From Streptomyces sp. NL15-2K (GTDB taxonomy: Bacteria; Actinomycetota; Actinomycetes; Streptomycetales; Streptomycetaceae), in assembly GCF_030551255.1 (NCBI RefSeq), contig NZ_CP130630.1, forward strand, positions 434,001-498,000: 64,000 nt of DNA. The letters run 5' to 3'. The position numbers and the translations under genes are program-made. The notes under the pieces are model-generated. The model was not told the DNA's origin. It ran no database searches and saw nothing but the letters and a program-made list of their open reading frames with translations. This document shows, piece by piece, positions 35,392-45,102 of the stretch (positions are counted from its first letter, which is position 1; each line of letters begins with the position of its first letter).

Positions 35392-35979
35392 TCAACTGAT
35401 GGTGAAGAAGCGCTCGGCGAAGGCATCCCACACTTCGAGCATGTCCACCGTGGGATCAGCGACCCAAAGCGCCTCCAATCCCGTCCAGAAGGAGTACAGC
35501 TCCCGCGCGGCGAGCATCGGCTTCGGTTTCCAGGACAGCGCCCGCGCGAAACCGTCGAGCGCCCGCTGCTCCCTCTCCAGGAAGTAGCCGTGCGCGGGGT
35601 GGCCGACATCCAGAGCCTCAGCCCGGAGCACGACGTAGAGCCGGACCAACTCACGCTGCTGCTGGTTGTGCTCCACCGAGCTCCGGAACACCTCGTTCAC
35701 CGCGGCAGGGTCGGCGAAATCCTCAACCTCGTGTCGCACGGGGTAGGACAGTTCGTCCCGGTAAGCGAGGACAGCCGCGAGGAGATCGGCCATGGACGGG
35801 AAATGGTGCAGCACCGACGGCTTCCGAATGCCGCACGCGTCCGCGATGTCCGCCAGGGACACCGCGTTGAAGCCGGCAGCAGAGATCAGCCGCGTTGCCT
35901 CCAGGACGATCTGACGGCGCCGCACTTCGGGCGCCAGCCGTCGCTGGGCGCGGGGAGCGCTGTCAGTTGCTGCATTCAT
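35392..35979 (-). CDS. TetR-family regulator of the glycoside cluster
   Basis: A 195-residue regulator. The helix-turn-helix spans IVLEATRLISAAGFNAVSLA, DIADACG and IRKPSVLHHFPSMADLL. The C-terminal domain is helical, with WTGLEALWVADPT near the end. GAGGAG lies 4 nt before the ATG. It heads the TetR-GH78 transcript and faces the MFS-GH2-GH3-GH1 operon across a 102-bp gap with paired CTACC-N4-GGTAG-type operators. This is the classic layout of a ligand-released repressor controlling both sides. The ligand would be the imported glycoside, a sugar released from it, or the aglycone. Confidence 0.9.
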   Translation of the reverse strand: MNAATDSAPRAQRRLAPEVRRRQIVLEATRLISAAGFNAVSLADIADACGIRKPSVLHHFPSMADLLAAVLAYRDELSYPVRHEVEDFADPAAVNEVFRSSVEHNQQQRELVRLYVVLRAEALDVGHPAHGYFLEREQRALDGFARALSWKPKPMLAARELYSFWTGLEALWVADPTVDMLEVWDAFAERFFTIS

Positions 35980-36019
35980 CGATCTCCTCGGGCGGCTTGA
36001 CGACGGTATCCACGCATCC

Positions 36020-36062
36020 TAATCTACCACCCGGTAGGCGCAACCTATCGATCGGTAGATTA
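36020..36062. promoter_or_regulatory. Paired operators between TetR-GH78 and MFS-GH2-GH3-GH1
   Basis: CTACC-ACCC-GGTAG at 36024-36037 and CTATC-GATC-GGTAG at 36045-36058 are two half-related palindromes with centres 21 bp apart, two helical turns. The outer arms TAATCTACC (36020-36028) and GGTAGATTA (36054-36062) form a perfect 9-bp inverted repeat around both. The position in the divergent gap makes them the probable binding sites of the TetR at 35392-35979. Confidence 0.75.
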
Positions 36063-36081
36063 GTCGAACAAGGGAGTTCGC

Positions 36082-37452
36082 ATGACCGAGCGTGAGTCCG
36101 CGGCCACATCCGGCCACCGGAAGGTCGACACAGTTCCCACGCTCGTCAGCGAGGAGGGCGGCGAGGCGGCGATGATTGCGGAGCAGCTCACACATCAGAC
36201 AACCCCGGGCGAGGACCGTCCCCGGGTGAGCGCTGTCTACGTCTGGCTGGTCGTACTGGCGACGTTCGGCTCCATAGTGGCGCTCGTCGGACCGATCGGA
36301 TACTCGCTCTCCGTTCTGCTCGAGCGCATTGCGCCCGAGAACAAGGAGTTCCTCGGCTACGTCACCGGAGTGGGGGCGCTCGTCGTCGTGCTCGCCGGTC
36401 CGCTCGTCGGCATTCTCAGCGACCGCACGCGCAGCCGGCTCGGACGTCGACGTCCCTGGCTCATCGGCCTCACCATGGTCGGCCTTGCCGGACTGCTGAT
36501 CGTTTCCGTCTCCCCGAACGTCTGGATCGCGCTCCTCGGCTGGGGAGTCACGCAACTCGGCTTCGGAATCGCCGGGCTGCAGGTGACGAGCTCGATGGGC
36601 GATCGCCTTCCGGAGTCCCAGCGCGGCAAGGTGGCCGGCTTGACCGGGGTGGCGACGATGGTGGCCTCTATCGCGGGTGTCGGCCTGGCCAGCGCGTTCG
36701 CGACCTCGAACCTCCTGATCTTCCTTTTTCCGGGTCTGGTCGGAGCGACCTTCATCCTCCTGTTCGCTGTCTTCGTCAAAGAGCCCGACCTCCGGAACGC
36801 GGCTGCGCCCGAGAAGGTGACGATGGGTTCGCTGCTCTCCGGTTACGGCTACAACGTGAAGAAGTACAAGGACTTCTCCTGGAACTGGCTCGGACGGTTC
36901 CTGTTCAATTTCGGCGTCACACTCTCCAGCACCTTCACGACGTTCTTCTTCGCCGCCAAGCTCGGCCGTCCCGTCAGTCAGATCGGAGGAATTGTCGCGA
37001 TTGCCGGCCTGCTCGGCATCGTGTTCACCGTGGGAGGCGCGGCGCTCAGCGGATTCCTCTCCGACCGGCTCAAGCGGCGCAAGCCCTTCATCCTTCTCGC
37101 TGGAGTCCTCTTCGCGGTGGGCGCGGTCATCGCTTGGCTCGCTCCGGATCTGCCGGTGCTGCTGATCGGGCTGTGCGTCCTGCAGATCGGCCTCGGCATC
37201 TTCTCCGCCGTCGACCAGGCCCTCTACCTGGACGTGCTCCCCGAGCAGGACACCCAGGCGGGGCGCTTCGTCGCCATCACCCAGTTCTCGACATCCATTC
37301 CACAGGTCGCCGCACCCCTGCTCGCACCCGCTTTCCTCCTCCTCGGAGCCGGCTCCGAGGAGGACAACTACGGCCTCCTGTACCTGATCTCCGCAGGCTT
37401 CGCCCTCATCGGGGGATTGGTGATCCTTCTGCGCGTCAAGAGCGTCCGCTGA
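36082..37452 (+). CDS. MFS transporter for glycosides or sugars
   Basis: A 456-residue carrier with 12 predicted membrane helices after a hydrophilic N-terminus of about 50 residues. It has the motif-A-like loops LVGILSDRTRSRLGRRRPW after TM2 and LSGFLSDRLKRRKPF after TM8, and FSAVDQALYLDVLPEQDTQA late in the protein. The group resembles the glycoside/sugar MFS carriers found beside GH2/GH3 genes and distant GPH-type symporters. It starts the divergent operon after AAGGGAG and is followed 32 bp later by the GH2 gene. It is the obvious entry route for the substrate of the cytoplasmic glycosidases. It could also export the aglycone. Confidence 0.85.
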   Translation: MTERESAATSGHRKVDTVPTLVSEEGGEAAMIAEQLTHQTTPGEDRPRVSAVYVWLVVLATFGSIVALVGPIGYSLSVLLERIAPENKEFLGYVTGVGALVVVLAGPLVGILSDRTRSRLGRRRPWLIGLTMVGLAGLLIVSVSPNVWIALLGWGVTQLGFGIAGLQVTSSMGDRLPESQRGKVAGLTGVATMVASIAGVGLASAFATSNLLIFLFPGLVGATFILLFAVFVKEPDLRNAAAPEKVTMGSLLSGYGYNVKKYKDFSWNWLGRFLFNFGVTLSSTFTTFFFAAKLGRPVSQIGGIVAIAGLLGIVFTVGGAALSGFLSDRLKRRKPFILLAGVLFAVGAVIAWLAPDLPVLLIGLCVLQIGLGIFSAVDQALYLDVLPEQDTQAGRFVAITQFSTSIPQVAAPLLAPAFLLLGAGSEEDNYGLLYLISAGFALIGGLVILLRVKSVR

Positions 37453-37484
37453 GTAGTGGCCACCGCGGCAAATCGAGGAGCAGC

Positions 37485-39950
37485 ATGACAAGAACTTCCT
37501 TCAACCGCGGCTGGCGCGTCCGCCCCAAGGTGAGCCCGTTCGCTCAGCTTCAGGCCGGCGCCGGGGACGCGACATCCGTAACCCTGCCGCACGACGCCGT
37601 CGCCGCCCTTCCCCGGAACGCCGACGCGCCTTCCGGAGGACGGACCGGCTACTTTCCCGGTGGCACGTTCGAGTACCTCAAGGACTTCGAGGTTCCCGAG
37701 CAGTGGCGTGGCAAGCGGGTCACGCTGGAGTTCCAGGGCGTCTACCGCGACGCCATGGTCTATGTGAACGGCACCTTCGCGGCTCAGCGACCCTCCGGCT
37801 ACTCACCGTTCGACGTGCCCCTCGACCCGTTCCTGCGCTACGGGGAATCGAACACCATCCGTGTCGATGCCCGAACCCACGACGACTCCCGGTGGTACAG
37901 CGGCGCGGGCATCTACCGGGATGTGACCCTGCGCGTCACCGACCTCGCCCACCTCGGTGAGGTCCGGATCGCGACGCCTGACATCGACGCCGATCGGGCC
38001 GTCGTGGAGGTGGCGACAAGGGTGGTGAACGAGAGCGTCGAAACCCGGACGCTTCGAGTTCGCACCGAAATCCGCTGTCCTGACGGCGAGGTGGTCACGC
38101 GCGACTCCGCACCCATCACCCTGCGCGCGGGCGGGTCCGGGGTGGTCCGCCAGCGGCTGTACGTACCGAATCCGGCCCTGTGGAGCGTGGACAGCCCGGC
38201 CCTCCACACGGCCCGCACCGTGCTTGAGAACTCGTATGAGCTCCTCGAGGAGGAGACCACGCCTTTCGGGATCCGTCGCCTTCAGCTCGATCCGAGCACC
38301 GGCCTGCGCATCAACGGCGAATCGGTCAAGCTCCGCGGCGCATGCATTCATCACGACAACGGGCCTCTCGGCGCTGCCACCATCGCGCGCGCCGAGGAGC
38401 GTCGGGTCGAGCTTCTGAAGCAGGCCGGTTTCAACGCCCTGCGCAGTTCCCACAACCCGCTGAGCCCCGCAATGCTCGACGCCTGCGATCGCCTCGGCAT
38501 GCTCGTGATGGACGAGACCTTCGACATGTGGGCGGAAGGAAAATCGTCGTTCGACTACTCACTGTCGTTCCCGGAATGGTGGGAGCGGGATGTCGAATCT
38601 CTGGTACGAAAGGATTTCAACCATCCCAGCGTGATCTTCTACTCGATCGGCAACGAGATCTTCGAAACCGGCGACGCGCTCGGTTCCGAATGGGGACGCG
38701 CACTCGCCGAGAAGATCCGCACCCTCGATCCGACACGCTTCGTGACGAACGGCATCAACCCGTTCGTCTCGGTGCTCAGCGAGGTGAAAGAGATGCGCGC
38801 CCGCTCCGCCGAAGTGCAGCCCGACGGGGAGGGCGGCGTGAACGCCATGATGAACGCAGGCGATTTCATGGCGAGAGTCAGCGCCTCGCCGATGGTCAGC
38901 GAAAAGACGGAAGCCTCCTTCTCGGTTCTCGACGTGGCCGGCCTGAACTACGGGGACGGACGCTACGAGTCCGATCGCGAGCAGTTCCCCCACCGGATCA
39001 TCGTCGGCACCGAAACCTTCCCGCCGCGGATCGCGCACAACTGGCGCCTCGTGCTGGACAACGCCCACGTGCTGGGTGACTTCACCTGGACCGGCTGGGA
39101 CTACCTCGGCGAAGCCGGCGTCGGCCGGCTCCAGTACGCGGATGTGAGCCCGGTCTTCGAGGCGCCCTACCCGTGGATCTCCGCGCGGGTGGGCGACCTG
39201 GACATCACCGGCCTGCGCAGGCCCATCTCCTACTACCGGGAGATCGTGTTCGGCCTCCGAACCCAGCCCTACCTCGCCGTTCAACGCCCCGAGGTATACG
39301 GGCGTGAGGGCTTCGGCATGTGGGCGTGGAGCGATTCCATCGCCAGCTGGAGCTGGGACGTGCCGATCGGCACCCCGATCGCCGTGGAGGTGTACACCGC
39401 CGCTGACGAAGTCGAGTTGCTGCTCAACGGCCGCTCTCTGGGGCGGGCGACGCCAGGAGAGTCCAAGCCCTTCCTGGCCGAGTTCGATCTCGCCTACGAG
39501 CCCGGGGAACTGGTGGCCGTCGGTTACCGCGACGGCGTAGAACAGGGACGCACGTCGCTCCGCTCGGCCACCGGCCCGACTCGGCTCGTCGCCGTCGCCG
39601 ACCGGACAGAACTGCACGCGGACGACTCCGACCTCAGCTTCATCACCATCGAACTCCGCGACGAGCAGGGCAACCCGGCGAGCGCACACGATCAGCTGGT
39701 GCACGTGACGGTCGAGGGCGCGGCCGTCCTGCAGGCCCTCGGCAGTGCCCGCCCGGACTCGGAGGAACGTTTCGACGCAGCGCAGTGCACCACGTTCGAC
39801 GGCCGGGCTCTGGCGATCGTCCGGCCGAGAGGTGCCGGGGAGGTCACGGTGACCGTCACTGCGGAAGGCCTAGAACCGGTCGTCGTCGAGCTGGAGTCGC
39901 GGGAACCCGACGACGAGCCCGTCACCGCCGCGCTCCTGGCCCTGCGATGA
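37485..39950 (+). CDS. GH2 beta-glycosidase (beta-galactosidase/glucuronidase type)
   Basis: An 821-residue GH2 enzyme without a signal peptide. Domains: jelly-roll (about 5-160, YFPGGTFEYLKDFEVPEQWR, DDSRWYSGAGIYRDV), Ig-like (about 165-265), TIM barrel (about 270-560) with RLQLDPSTGLRINGESVKLR, ACIHHDNGPLGAA, the acid/base Glu in VIFYSIGNEIFETG and the likely nucleophile Glu in IVGTETFPPR. After TWTGWDYLGEAGVG come DUF4982-like and invasin-like sandwiches (EVYTAADEVELLLNGRSLGR, FITIELRDEQGNPA). GAGGAG lies 4 nt before the ATG. Second gene of the MFS operon. Released sugar could be galactose, glucuronic acid or arabinopyranose; the sequence does not decide. Confidence 0.92.
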   Translation: MTRTSFNRGWRVRPKVSPFAQLQAGAGDATSVTLPHDAVAALPRNADAPSGGRTGYFPGGTFEYLKDFEVPEQWRGKRVTLEFQGVYRDAMVYVNGTFAAQRPSGYSPFDVPLDPFLRYGESNTIRVDARTHDDSRWYSGAGIYRDVTLRVTDLAHLGEVRIATPDIDADRAVVEVATRVVNESVETRTLRVRTEIRCPDGEVVTRDSAPITLRAGGSGVVRQRLYVPNPALWSVDSPALHTARTVLENSYELLEEETTPFGIRRLQLDPSTGLRINGESVKLRGACIHHDNGPLGAATIARAEERRVELLKQAGFNALRSSHNPLSPAMLDACDRLGMLVMDETFDMWAEGKSSFDYSLSFPEWWERDVESLVRKDFNHPSVIFYSIGNEIFETGDALGSEWGRALAEKIRTLDPTRFVTNGINPFVSVLSEVKEMRARSAEVQPDGEGGVNAMMNAGDFMARVSASPMVSEKTEASFSVLDVAGLNYGDGRYESDREQFPHRIIVGTETFPPRIAHNWRLVLDNAHVLGDFTWTGWDYLGEAGVGRLQYADVSPVFEAPYPWISARVGDLDITGLRRPISYYREIVFGLRTQPYLAVQRPEVYGREGFGMWAWSDSIASWSWDVPIGTPIAVEVYTAADEVELLLNGRSLGRATPGESKPFLAEFDLAYEPGELVAVGYRDGVEQGRTSLRSATGPTRLVAVADRTELHADDSDLSFITIELRDEQGNPASAHDQLVHVTVEGAAVLQALGSARPDSEERFDAAQCTTFDGRALAIVRPRGAGEVTVTVTAEGLEPVVVELESREPDDEPVTAALLALR

Positions 39951-40020
39951 AGACCACCCGGCGTACCCCTTCCACCACCATCCTCAGCGGGGCGAACCCC
40001 GCTGAACCCGAAGGAGACCG

Positions 40021-42342
40021 ATGACCGACGTGGCCGCGGAAAGCGTCACCGATCCGGCCGCCGTCCGGGCGGGCGACCTCCCGTACCAGAACCCGGCCCT
40101 GCCCCTGGAACAGCGCGTCGACGACCTGCTCTCCCGACTCACACTCGAGGAGAAGGCAGGCCAGCTCACCCAGTTCTTCTACCTGGACATGGAGGAACTG
40201 CCCGAGGACTTCGACCTGGAGACGCTCCGGCCTGAGCAACGGGCGTATGTCGGACAGCCCAAGATGGTCGAAGCCGCGATCGCCGCCGGCACCACGGGCT
40301 CTGTGCTGTTCGTCAAAGACCCCGCGAAGACGAACCGCCTGCAGCGCCTCGCCGTCGAGACCACCCGCCTCGGCATCCCTCTGCTGTTCGGCTTCGACGT
40401 GATCCACGGCCTGCGGACCATCTTCCCGGTGCCGATCGCACTCGCCGCGACCTGGTCGCCTGCCACGATCGAAACCGCACAAGCCGTGGCCGCCCGCGAA
40501 GCCCGTGCCGTCGGTATCGCCTGGACGTTCGCGCCGACGGTCGATATCGCCCGCGACCCACGGTGGGGGCGGATCATCGAGGGACCGGGTGAGGACCCCG
40601 TGCTCGGTGCCGCCGTCGCGGCGGCCCAGGTCCAAGGTTTCCAGGGGAACCTGGACGCCGAGCACGTGCTCGCGGGCCCCAAGCACTTCGCCGGGTACGG
40701 AGCCGCTCGCGGCGGCCGCGACTACGACGACGCGGAAGTGTCGGATTCCGAGCTGTGGAACGTGTACCTGCCGCCCTTCCAAGCGGCGATCGAAGCCGGG
40801 GCCGGCACTGTGATGAGCGCCTACATGGACCTCAACGGCGTGCCGGCGTCCGCGAATCGCCGCCTGCTCTCCGACATGCTCCGCGACGAGCTCGGCTTCG
40901 AGGGATTCGTGGTCTCGGACGCCAACGCCGTCCGATCCCTGGAGACCCAGCACTTCGCGGAAGACCTCACGGATGCAGCGGTGCGAGCTGTCTCGGCCGG
41001 GCTCGACATGGAGATGTGCATGTTCGACCCCGCCTTCTCGCGACTCCCGCAGGCAGTCACCGACGGTGTGATCGGTGAAGAGGTTATCGACGACGCAGTG
41101 CGGCGGGTCCTGACGGCCAAGTTCCGGCTCGGTCTCTTCGAGAACCCCTACGTGCTCGAGGATGCCGCGGCCTCCGTCCTGGGTGCCCTCGAACACCGTG
41201 AACTCGCCCGCACCACCGCAGAGCGCTCGATCATCCTGTTGAAGAACGAGCCCGCCGTGCTTCCGCTTCGCGCCGACGCTCTGAAAACGGTCGCCGTGAT
41301 CGGGGAACTGGCCGACAGCAAGCGAGACACCCTCGGCCCGTGGGTGTTCGAGCACGACACCGACGAGACCGTAACCGTTCTGGAAGGCCTGCGGAACCGT
41401 CTCGGTGACCGCGTCCAGGTGACGCACGCGCCGGGAGCGGGCAGCCCGAGCCGGCGCTTCCCCTCCATGTTCGATCGGATGGACCCCACAGTGGTGGAGA
41501 CCTCCCTGGACAACGACGACGACGAGATCACCCGTGCGGTGGAGCTGGCGGCCTCCGCCGACGTGGCGATCGTGGTCGTCGGGCAACGACAGAACCAGAT
41601 CGGCGAGAACGCCTCGACCGCCACCCTGGACCTGCCGGGGCGGCAGCTGGAGCAGCTCCAGCGGATCAGCCGGACCGGCACTCCCGTCGTGCTGGTCGTC
41701 ATGTCGGGCCGCCCCCTTGATCTGCGCTGGGCGGACGCCCACGTGCCCGCCATCGTGCAAGCCTGGTACCCGGGGACACGCGGCGGTGAAGCGGTGGCAT
41801 CCGTCCTGCTGGGCGAGGTCTCGCCCGCCGGGCGCCTCCCTTTCAGCTGGCCGCGCCACGTCGGACAGGTGCCCATCATCTACTCGCACAACCGGACTTT
41901 CCAGCCCGAGAACCAGGGTGCGCGCTACTTCGAAGAGGAAAGCGTGCCGCTCTACCCCTTCGGTCACGGACTCTCCTACGCCGATTTCGAGTACTCGAAC
42001 CTGAGACTGGACCGGCCCGAGATCCAGGTCGGAGAAACCGTCACCGTGTCCGTCGACGTTCACAACCGCTCCGGCGTCGACGCCGACGAGGTCGTGCAGC
42101 TCTACACGCATCAGCGTTACGGCACGGCCTCCCGTCCCATCCGGGAGCTCAAGGGGTTCCAGCGGGTCCCCCTCGCGGCCGGCGAGATCCGCACGGTCAC
42201 CTTCGGTCTCGGCCCGGACATGCTGCGCTACTGGGCCGCGGCCACGGGCCGGTTCGTCCAGGACGCCACGACCATCGACATCTACGTCGGCGGAAGCTCC
42301 ACCGCCGAGCTGACGACCACGCTTGAGGTGGCGAAACGATGA
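40021..42342 (+). CDS. GH3 beta-glucosidase-type enzyme (BglX-like)
   Basis: A 773-residue GH3 enzyme starting YQNPALPLEQRVDDLLSRLT after a short hydrophilic lead, without a signal peptide. The barrel domain has LLFGFDVIHGLRTIFPVPIA, RDPRWGRIIEGPGEDPVLGA and the nucleophile Asp in GFVVSDANAVRSL. The alpha/beta sandwich has ERSIILLKNEPAVLPL and GRLPFSWPRHVGQVPI. The C-terminal Fn3-like domain has VDVHNRSGVDADEVVQLYT. It resembles periplasmic BglX in architecture but lacks an export signal. AAGGAG precedes the ATG; its TGA overlaps the ATG of the GH1 gene by 4 bp, so the two are translationally coupled. Confidence 0.93.
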   Translation: MTDVAAESVTDPAAVRAGDLPYQNPALPLEQRVDDLLSRLTLEEKAGQLTQFFYLDMEELPEDFDLETLRPEQRAYVGQPKMVEAAIAAGTTGSVLFVKDPAKTNRLQRLAVETTRLGIPLLFGFDVIHGLRTIFPVPIALAATWSPATIETAQAVAAREARAVGIAWTFAPTVDIARDPRWGRIIEGPGEDPVLGAAVAAAQVQGFQGNLDAEHVLAGPKHFAGYGAARGGRDYDDAEVSDSELWNVYLPPFQAAIEAGAGTVMSAYMDLNGVPASANRRLLSDMLRDELGFEGFVVSDANAVRSLETQHFAEDLTDAAVRAVSAGLDMEMCMFDPAFSRLPQAVTDGVIGEEVIDDAVRRVLTAKFRLGLFENPYVLEDAAASVLGALEHRELARTTAERSIILLKNEPAVLPLRADALKTVAVIGELADSKRDTLGPWVFEHDTDETVTVLEGLRNRLGDRVQVTHAPGAGSPSRRFPSMFDRMDPTVVETSLDNDDDEITRAVELAASADVAIVVVGQRQNQIGENASTATLDLPGRQLEQLQRISRTGTPVVLVVMSGRPLDLRWADAHVPAIVQAWYPGTRGGEAVASVLLGEVSPAGRLPFSWPRHVGQVPIIYSHNRTFQPENQGARYFEEESVPLYPFGHGLSYADFEYSNLRLDRPEIQVGETVTVSVDVHNRSGVDADEVVQLYTHQRYGTASRPIRELKGFQRVPLAAGEIRTVTFGLGPDMLRYWAAATGRFVQDATTIDIYVGGSSTAELTTTLEVAKR

Positions 42343-43583
42343 ACGAGAACACGATGAGTGCCTTTCCCGCCAGGTTCCTCTGGGGCGCTTCCACCGCACC
42401 TCACCAGATTGAGGGCAACAACATCAACAGCGACTGGTGGGCCCGCGAGAGCCTGATGCCCGGGATGGAACCGAGCGGCGATGCGCTGGACAGCTACCAC
42501 CGCTATCGGGAGGACATGGAACTGCTGGCGGACGCCGGCTGCACCGCGTACCGATTCGGCATCGAGTGGGCCCGCATCGAGCCGCGGCCGGGGCAGATCT
42601 CGCGCGCCGAGCTGGCCCACTACCGGCGCATGATCGACACAGCACTCGAACTCGGACTCGAGCCGGTGATCACCCTGCAACACTTCACGTCGCCACGCTG
42701 GTTCGCGGAGGAAGGCGGCTGGCTGGGAGAAAACGCAGTCGCCCGGTTCGCATCATTCGTGACCAGTGCCACCCAGATCCTCGATGGCGTGCAGTGGGTA
42801 GCCACCATGAACGAACCCAACATGCAGGCGATGATGGTGATGCTGCAGGAAGCCATGCGCTCCGGGCAGCTCGCCGAATGGCAGAGTCCCACCGTCGACG
42901 GCGAGGCGCAGCGGGAACGGATCGCCGCGAATCTGCCGGTGCCCGAACCGAGATTCGGACACCGCATGGTCGAACTCCACCACGCCGTCCGCGACATCGT
43001 GCGCGAACGGACAGGAGCCAAGGTGGGATGGACGATCGCCAACGGCGCGCTCACCGCAACACCGGGCAACGAAGAGAAATTCGCTGAAGTGCGATACGCG
43101 TACGAAGACCTCTACCTCGAAGGATCACGCGGCGACGACTGGATCGGGGTCCAGTCCTATTCCAGCCAGCAGGTGGACGCGAACGGACTCGTCCCCCACC
43201 CTGAGCGCCCCGACAACACGCAGACCGGGGCGGCGTACCGACCGGACGCTCTCGGCATGGCCGTCCGCCACGCGTGGGAGGTGGCCGGCCTACCCATCCT
43301 CGTCACCGAGAACGGGATCGCAACAAGCGACGACGACCGCAGAATCGCCTACACGACCGACGCGCTGCGGGGACTGTCCGCGGCGATCGCGGACGGTGCA
43401 GACGTCCGTGGCTACCTGCACTGGAGCCTGCTCGACAACTACGAGTGGGGCCACTGGGAACCGACGTTCGGGCTGGCCGCCGTCGACAGGGAGACCTTCG
43501 AGCGCAAAGCGAAGCCGAGCCTGGCATGGCTCGGTAGCGTCGCCCGCACGAACGGCGCGGCTGTCACCGAATCCCTTTCCTGA
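42339..43583 (+). CDS. GH1 beta-glucosidase
   Basis: A 414-residue GH1 enzyme, slightly shorter than the usual 440-480. FLWGASTAPHQIEGNNINSD is the N-terminal signature; YRFGIEWARIEP follows. The acid/base Glu is in VATMNEPNMQ, and the nucleophile Glu is in ILVTENGIATSDDD, with GYLHWSLLDNYEWGHW after it. It is cytoplasmic, removes terminal beta-glucose, galactose or related residues from glycosides, and is the last gene of the MFS-GH2-GH3-GH1 operon. The internal ATG at 42354 (MSAFPARFLWG) could also be used. Its only relative in the window is the N-terminal scrap at 27805. Confidence 0.95.
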   Translation: MNENTMSAFPARFLWGASTAPHQIEGNNINSDWWARESLMPGMEPSGDALDSYHRYREDMELLADAGCTAYRFGIEWARIEPRPGQISRAELAHYRRMIDTALELGLEPVITLQHFTSPRWFAEEGGWLGENAVARFASFVTSATQILDGVQWVATMNEPNMQAMMVMLQEAMRSGQLAEWQSPTVDGEAQRERIAANLPVPEPRFGHRMVELHHAVRDIVRERTGAKVGWTIANGALTATPGNEEKFAEVRYAYEDLYLEGSRGDDWIGVQSYSSQQVDANGLVPHPERPDNTQTGAAYRPDALGMAVRHAWEVAGLPILVTENGIATSDDDRRIAYTTDALRGLSAAIADGADVRGYLHWSLLDNYEWGHWEPTFGLAAVDRETFERKAKPSLAWLGSVARTNGAAVTESLS

Positions 43584-43699
43584 CCCGAGCGCCTCCAAAG
43601 ACCATGTCGTGCCTGACTACCGCAGCTTCGCGCGAGGGGACGTTCTCTGCCGTGCGGCCTACCTCGGGACGCGTCCTTGCCGCATCCGGTAGTTCGCGC

Positions 43700-45068
43700 C
43701 TACTTGGTGAAGCCAAGGCCGCCACGGCGCAACGATGTCGTAGTCATCTCGACACTTCGCCCGGAGCCCTGGCGCTGGTCGTGTCGCCGACTCACCTTGT
43801 CGACCAGGAGCTTCTGATCGATGTCGTGCAGGGCCAGCAGTCGCACCCAGGCGTCGAGATCGGCGGCGATGTTCGCAGCGAGCATCCAGCCGCGGTTGAC
43901 CTCCCACGATTGCGAGGGCAGGTTGTCCAGCCCCATCGCTTTGTTGGTGCGTACCCGGTCTTCCACACCGGCGTGGGAGCGGTGCAGCACGTCCAGGAAC
44001 TGGGCGTGGCCCGAGCCGGTGATTCCCCACATGTGACAGATGTTGGTCGCGGTGATGCAGTAGCGCCAGCCGGTCTGCTTCTCGAACGCGGTCAGCTTCT
44101 TCAGGTGCCGCCGGGCCGGACGCACCGGGCGCACGATCAGCCGCATGCCCTCGGGCCAGCCTTGGCGGGTGTTCAGGCCGGTCAACTCGGCGACGAAGTA
44201 GCCCTCCTGGAGGGTGCCGTCCTGGTGTACGGAGGTCTCCCAAGCGGTCTCGGGCAGCCGGGCGATGGCTTTCTCGTCGTCTTCGGTGATCTTCCAGCCG
44301 ACGGTGTAACGGACCGTGCGCCGGGTGGTGTTCAACGCTTCCAGGTGTTCGAGTAGCCCGTGGGTGGCTCCCGCCCCGTCCACCCCCACCAGGATCTTTG
44401 CGGTCGACGACCCGGGGATCTGGGCGAGGGCGTGGGTGAGACCGTGATGTGGTCGGCCACCGTGTTCGCTCCAGAGTTCCCCGGTCGCAGGAGCATGGCC
44501 AGGGACTCGGTGGTGTTGGTCGCACCACGCGGCCAGCGGATGAAACCCGAACGTCTTCTTGAAGGTGACCGCCGCCCCCGTCTTCTTCGAGGCCGAGGTG
44601 ATGATGGTGGCGTCGAGGTCGATGACGATCCAGCCGGTCAGCCGCTTGCCGGCCACCGTCAGCCAGGGGAAGCCGCCCGGCCGCAGATGCAGCAGGCCCC
44701 ACACGTGCCGGCGCACCCTCGCCCGCACCTTGACGATCTTCGCCAGGGGGGCCTCGTCGAGCGCGGCAAGAGTGCGGCGGGCGGTCGAGTCCGATGCCTC
44801 GGGCCCGAACAGCGGCCGATGGTGTAGCTGAAACTGCTTGGCCTCCGACGGGTTCGCCGGCCCCGAGCACGATCGCGACCGCCAGGTGCACCAGCACCCC
44901 TGCCCGGTCCCGCCAGCCGGCCACGGTGCTGGACGGCAGCACCTTCGCCAGCGCCCCCGTCAGCCCCGTCCGGTCCGCGCATCGGCGCAGCAGCACCGCC
45001 CCGGCATGACCGATCAGCCTCTTCGCGTCAGCCACGACCGACAGCCGACGGTCCCACCCCTCGACCAC
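43700..45068 (-). mobile_element. IS1380-family transposase, frameshifted
   Basis: The N-terminal part from 45068 reads RLSVVADAKRLIGHAGAVLL, LAVAIVLGA. The frame is lost at about 44860 and resumes as NPSEAKQFQLHHRPLFGPEA, DSTARRTLAALDEAPLAKIV, RARVRRHVWGLLHLRPGGFP, WIVIDLDATIITSASKKTGA (catalytic Asp), KILVGVDGAGATHGLLEHLE (second Asp) and MWGITGSGHAQFLDVLHRSH, to LVDKVSRRHDQRQGSG. The usual C-terminal end is shortened, stopping at 43700. Nearly whole but one frameshift makes it inactive. Confidence 0.85.
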
Positions 45069-45102
45069 CAGAAAGGTGCCTTGCTCCCGCAGCGGATATG
45101 AC

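Noticed and set aside
36019..37491. A 490-codon acidic minus-strand frame, superficially like a disordered protein
   Set aside because: It lies exactly opposite the MFS transporter, whose membrane-helix codons give Glu/Asp/Gln-rich antisense readings.
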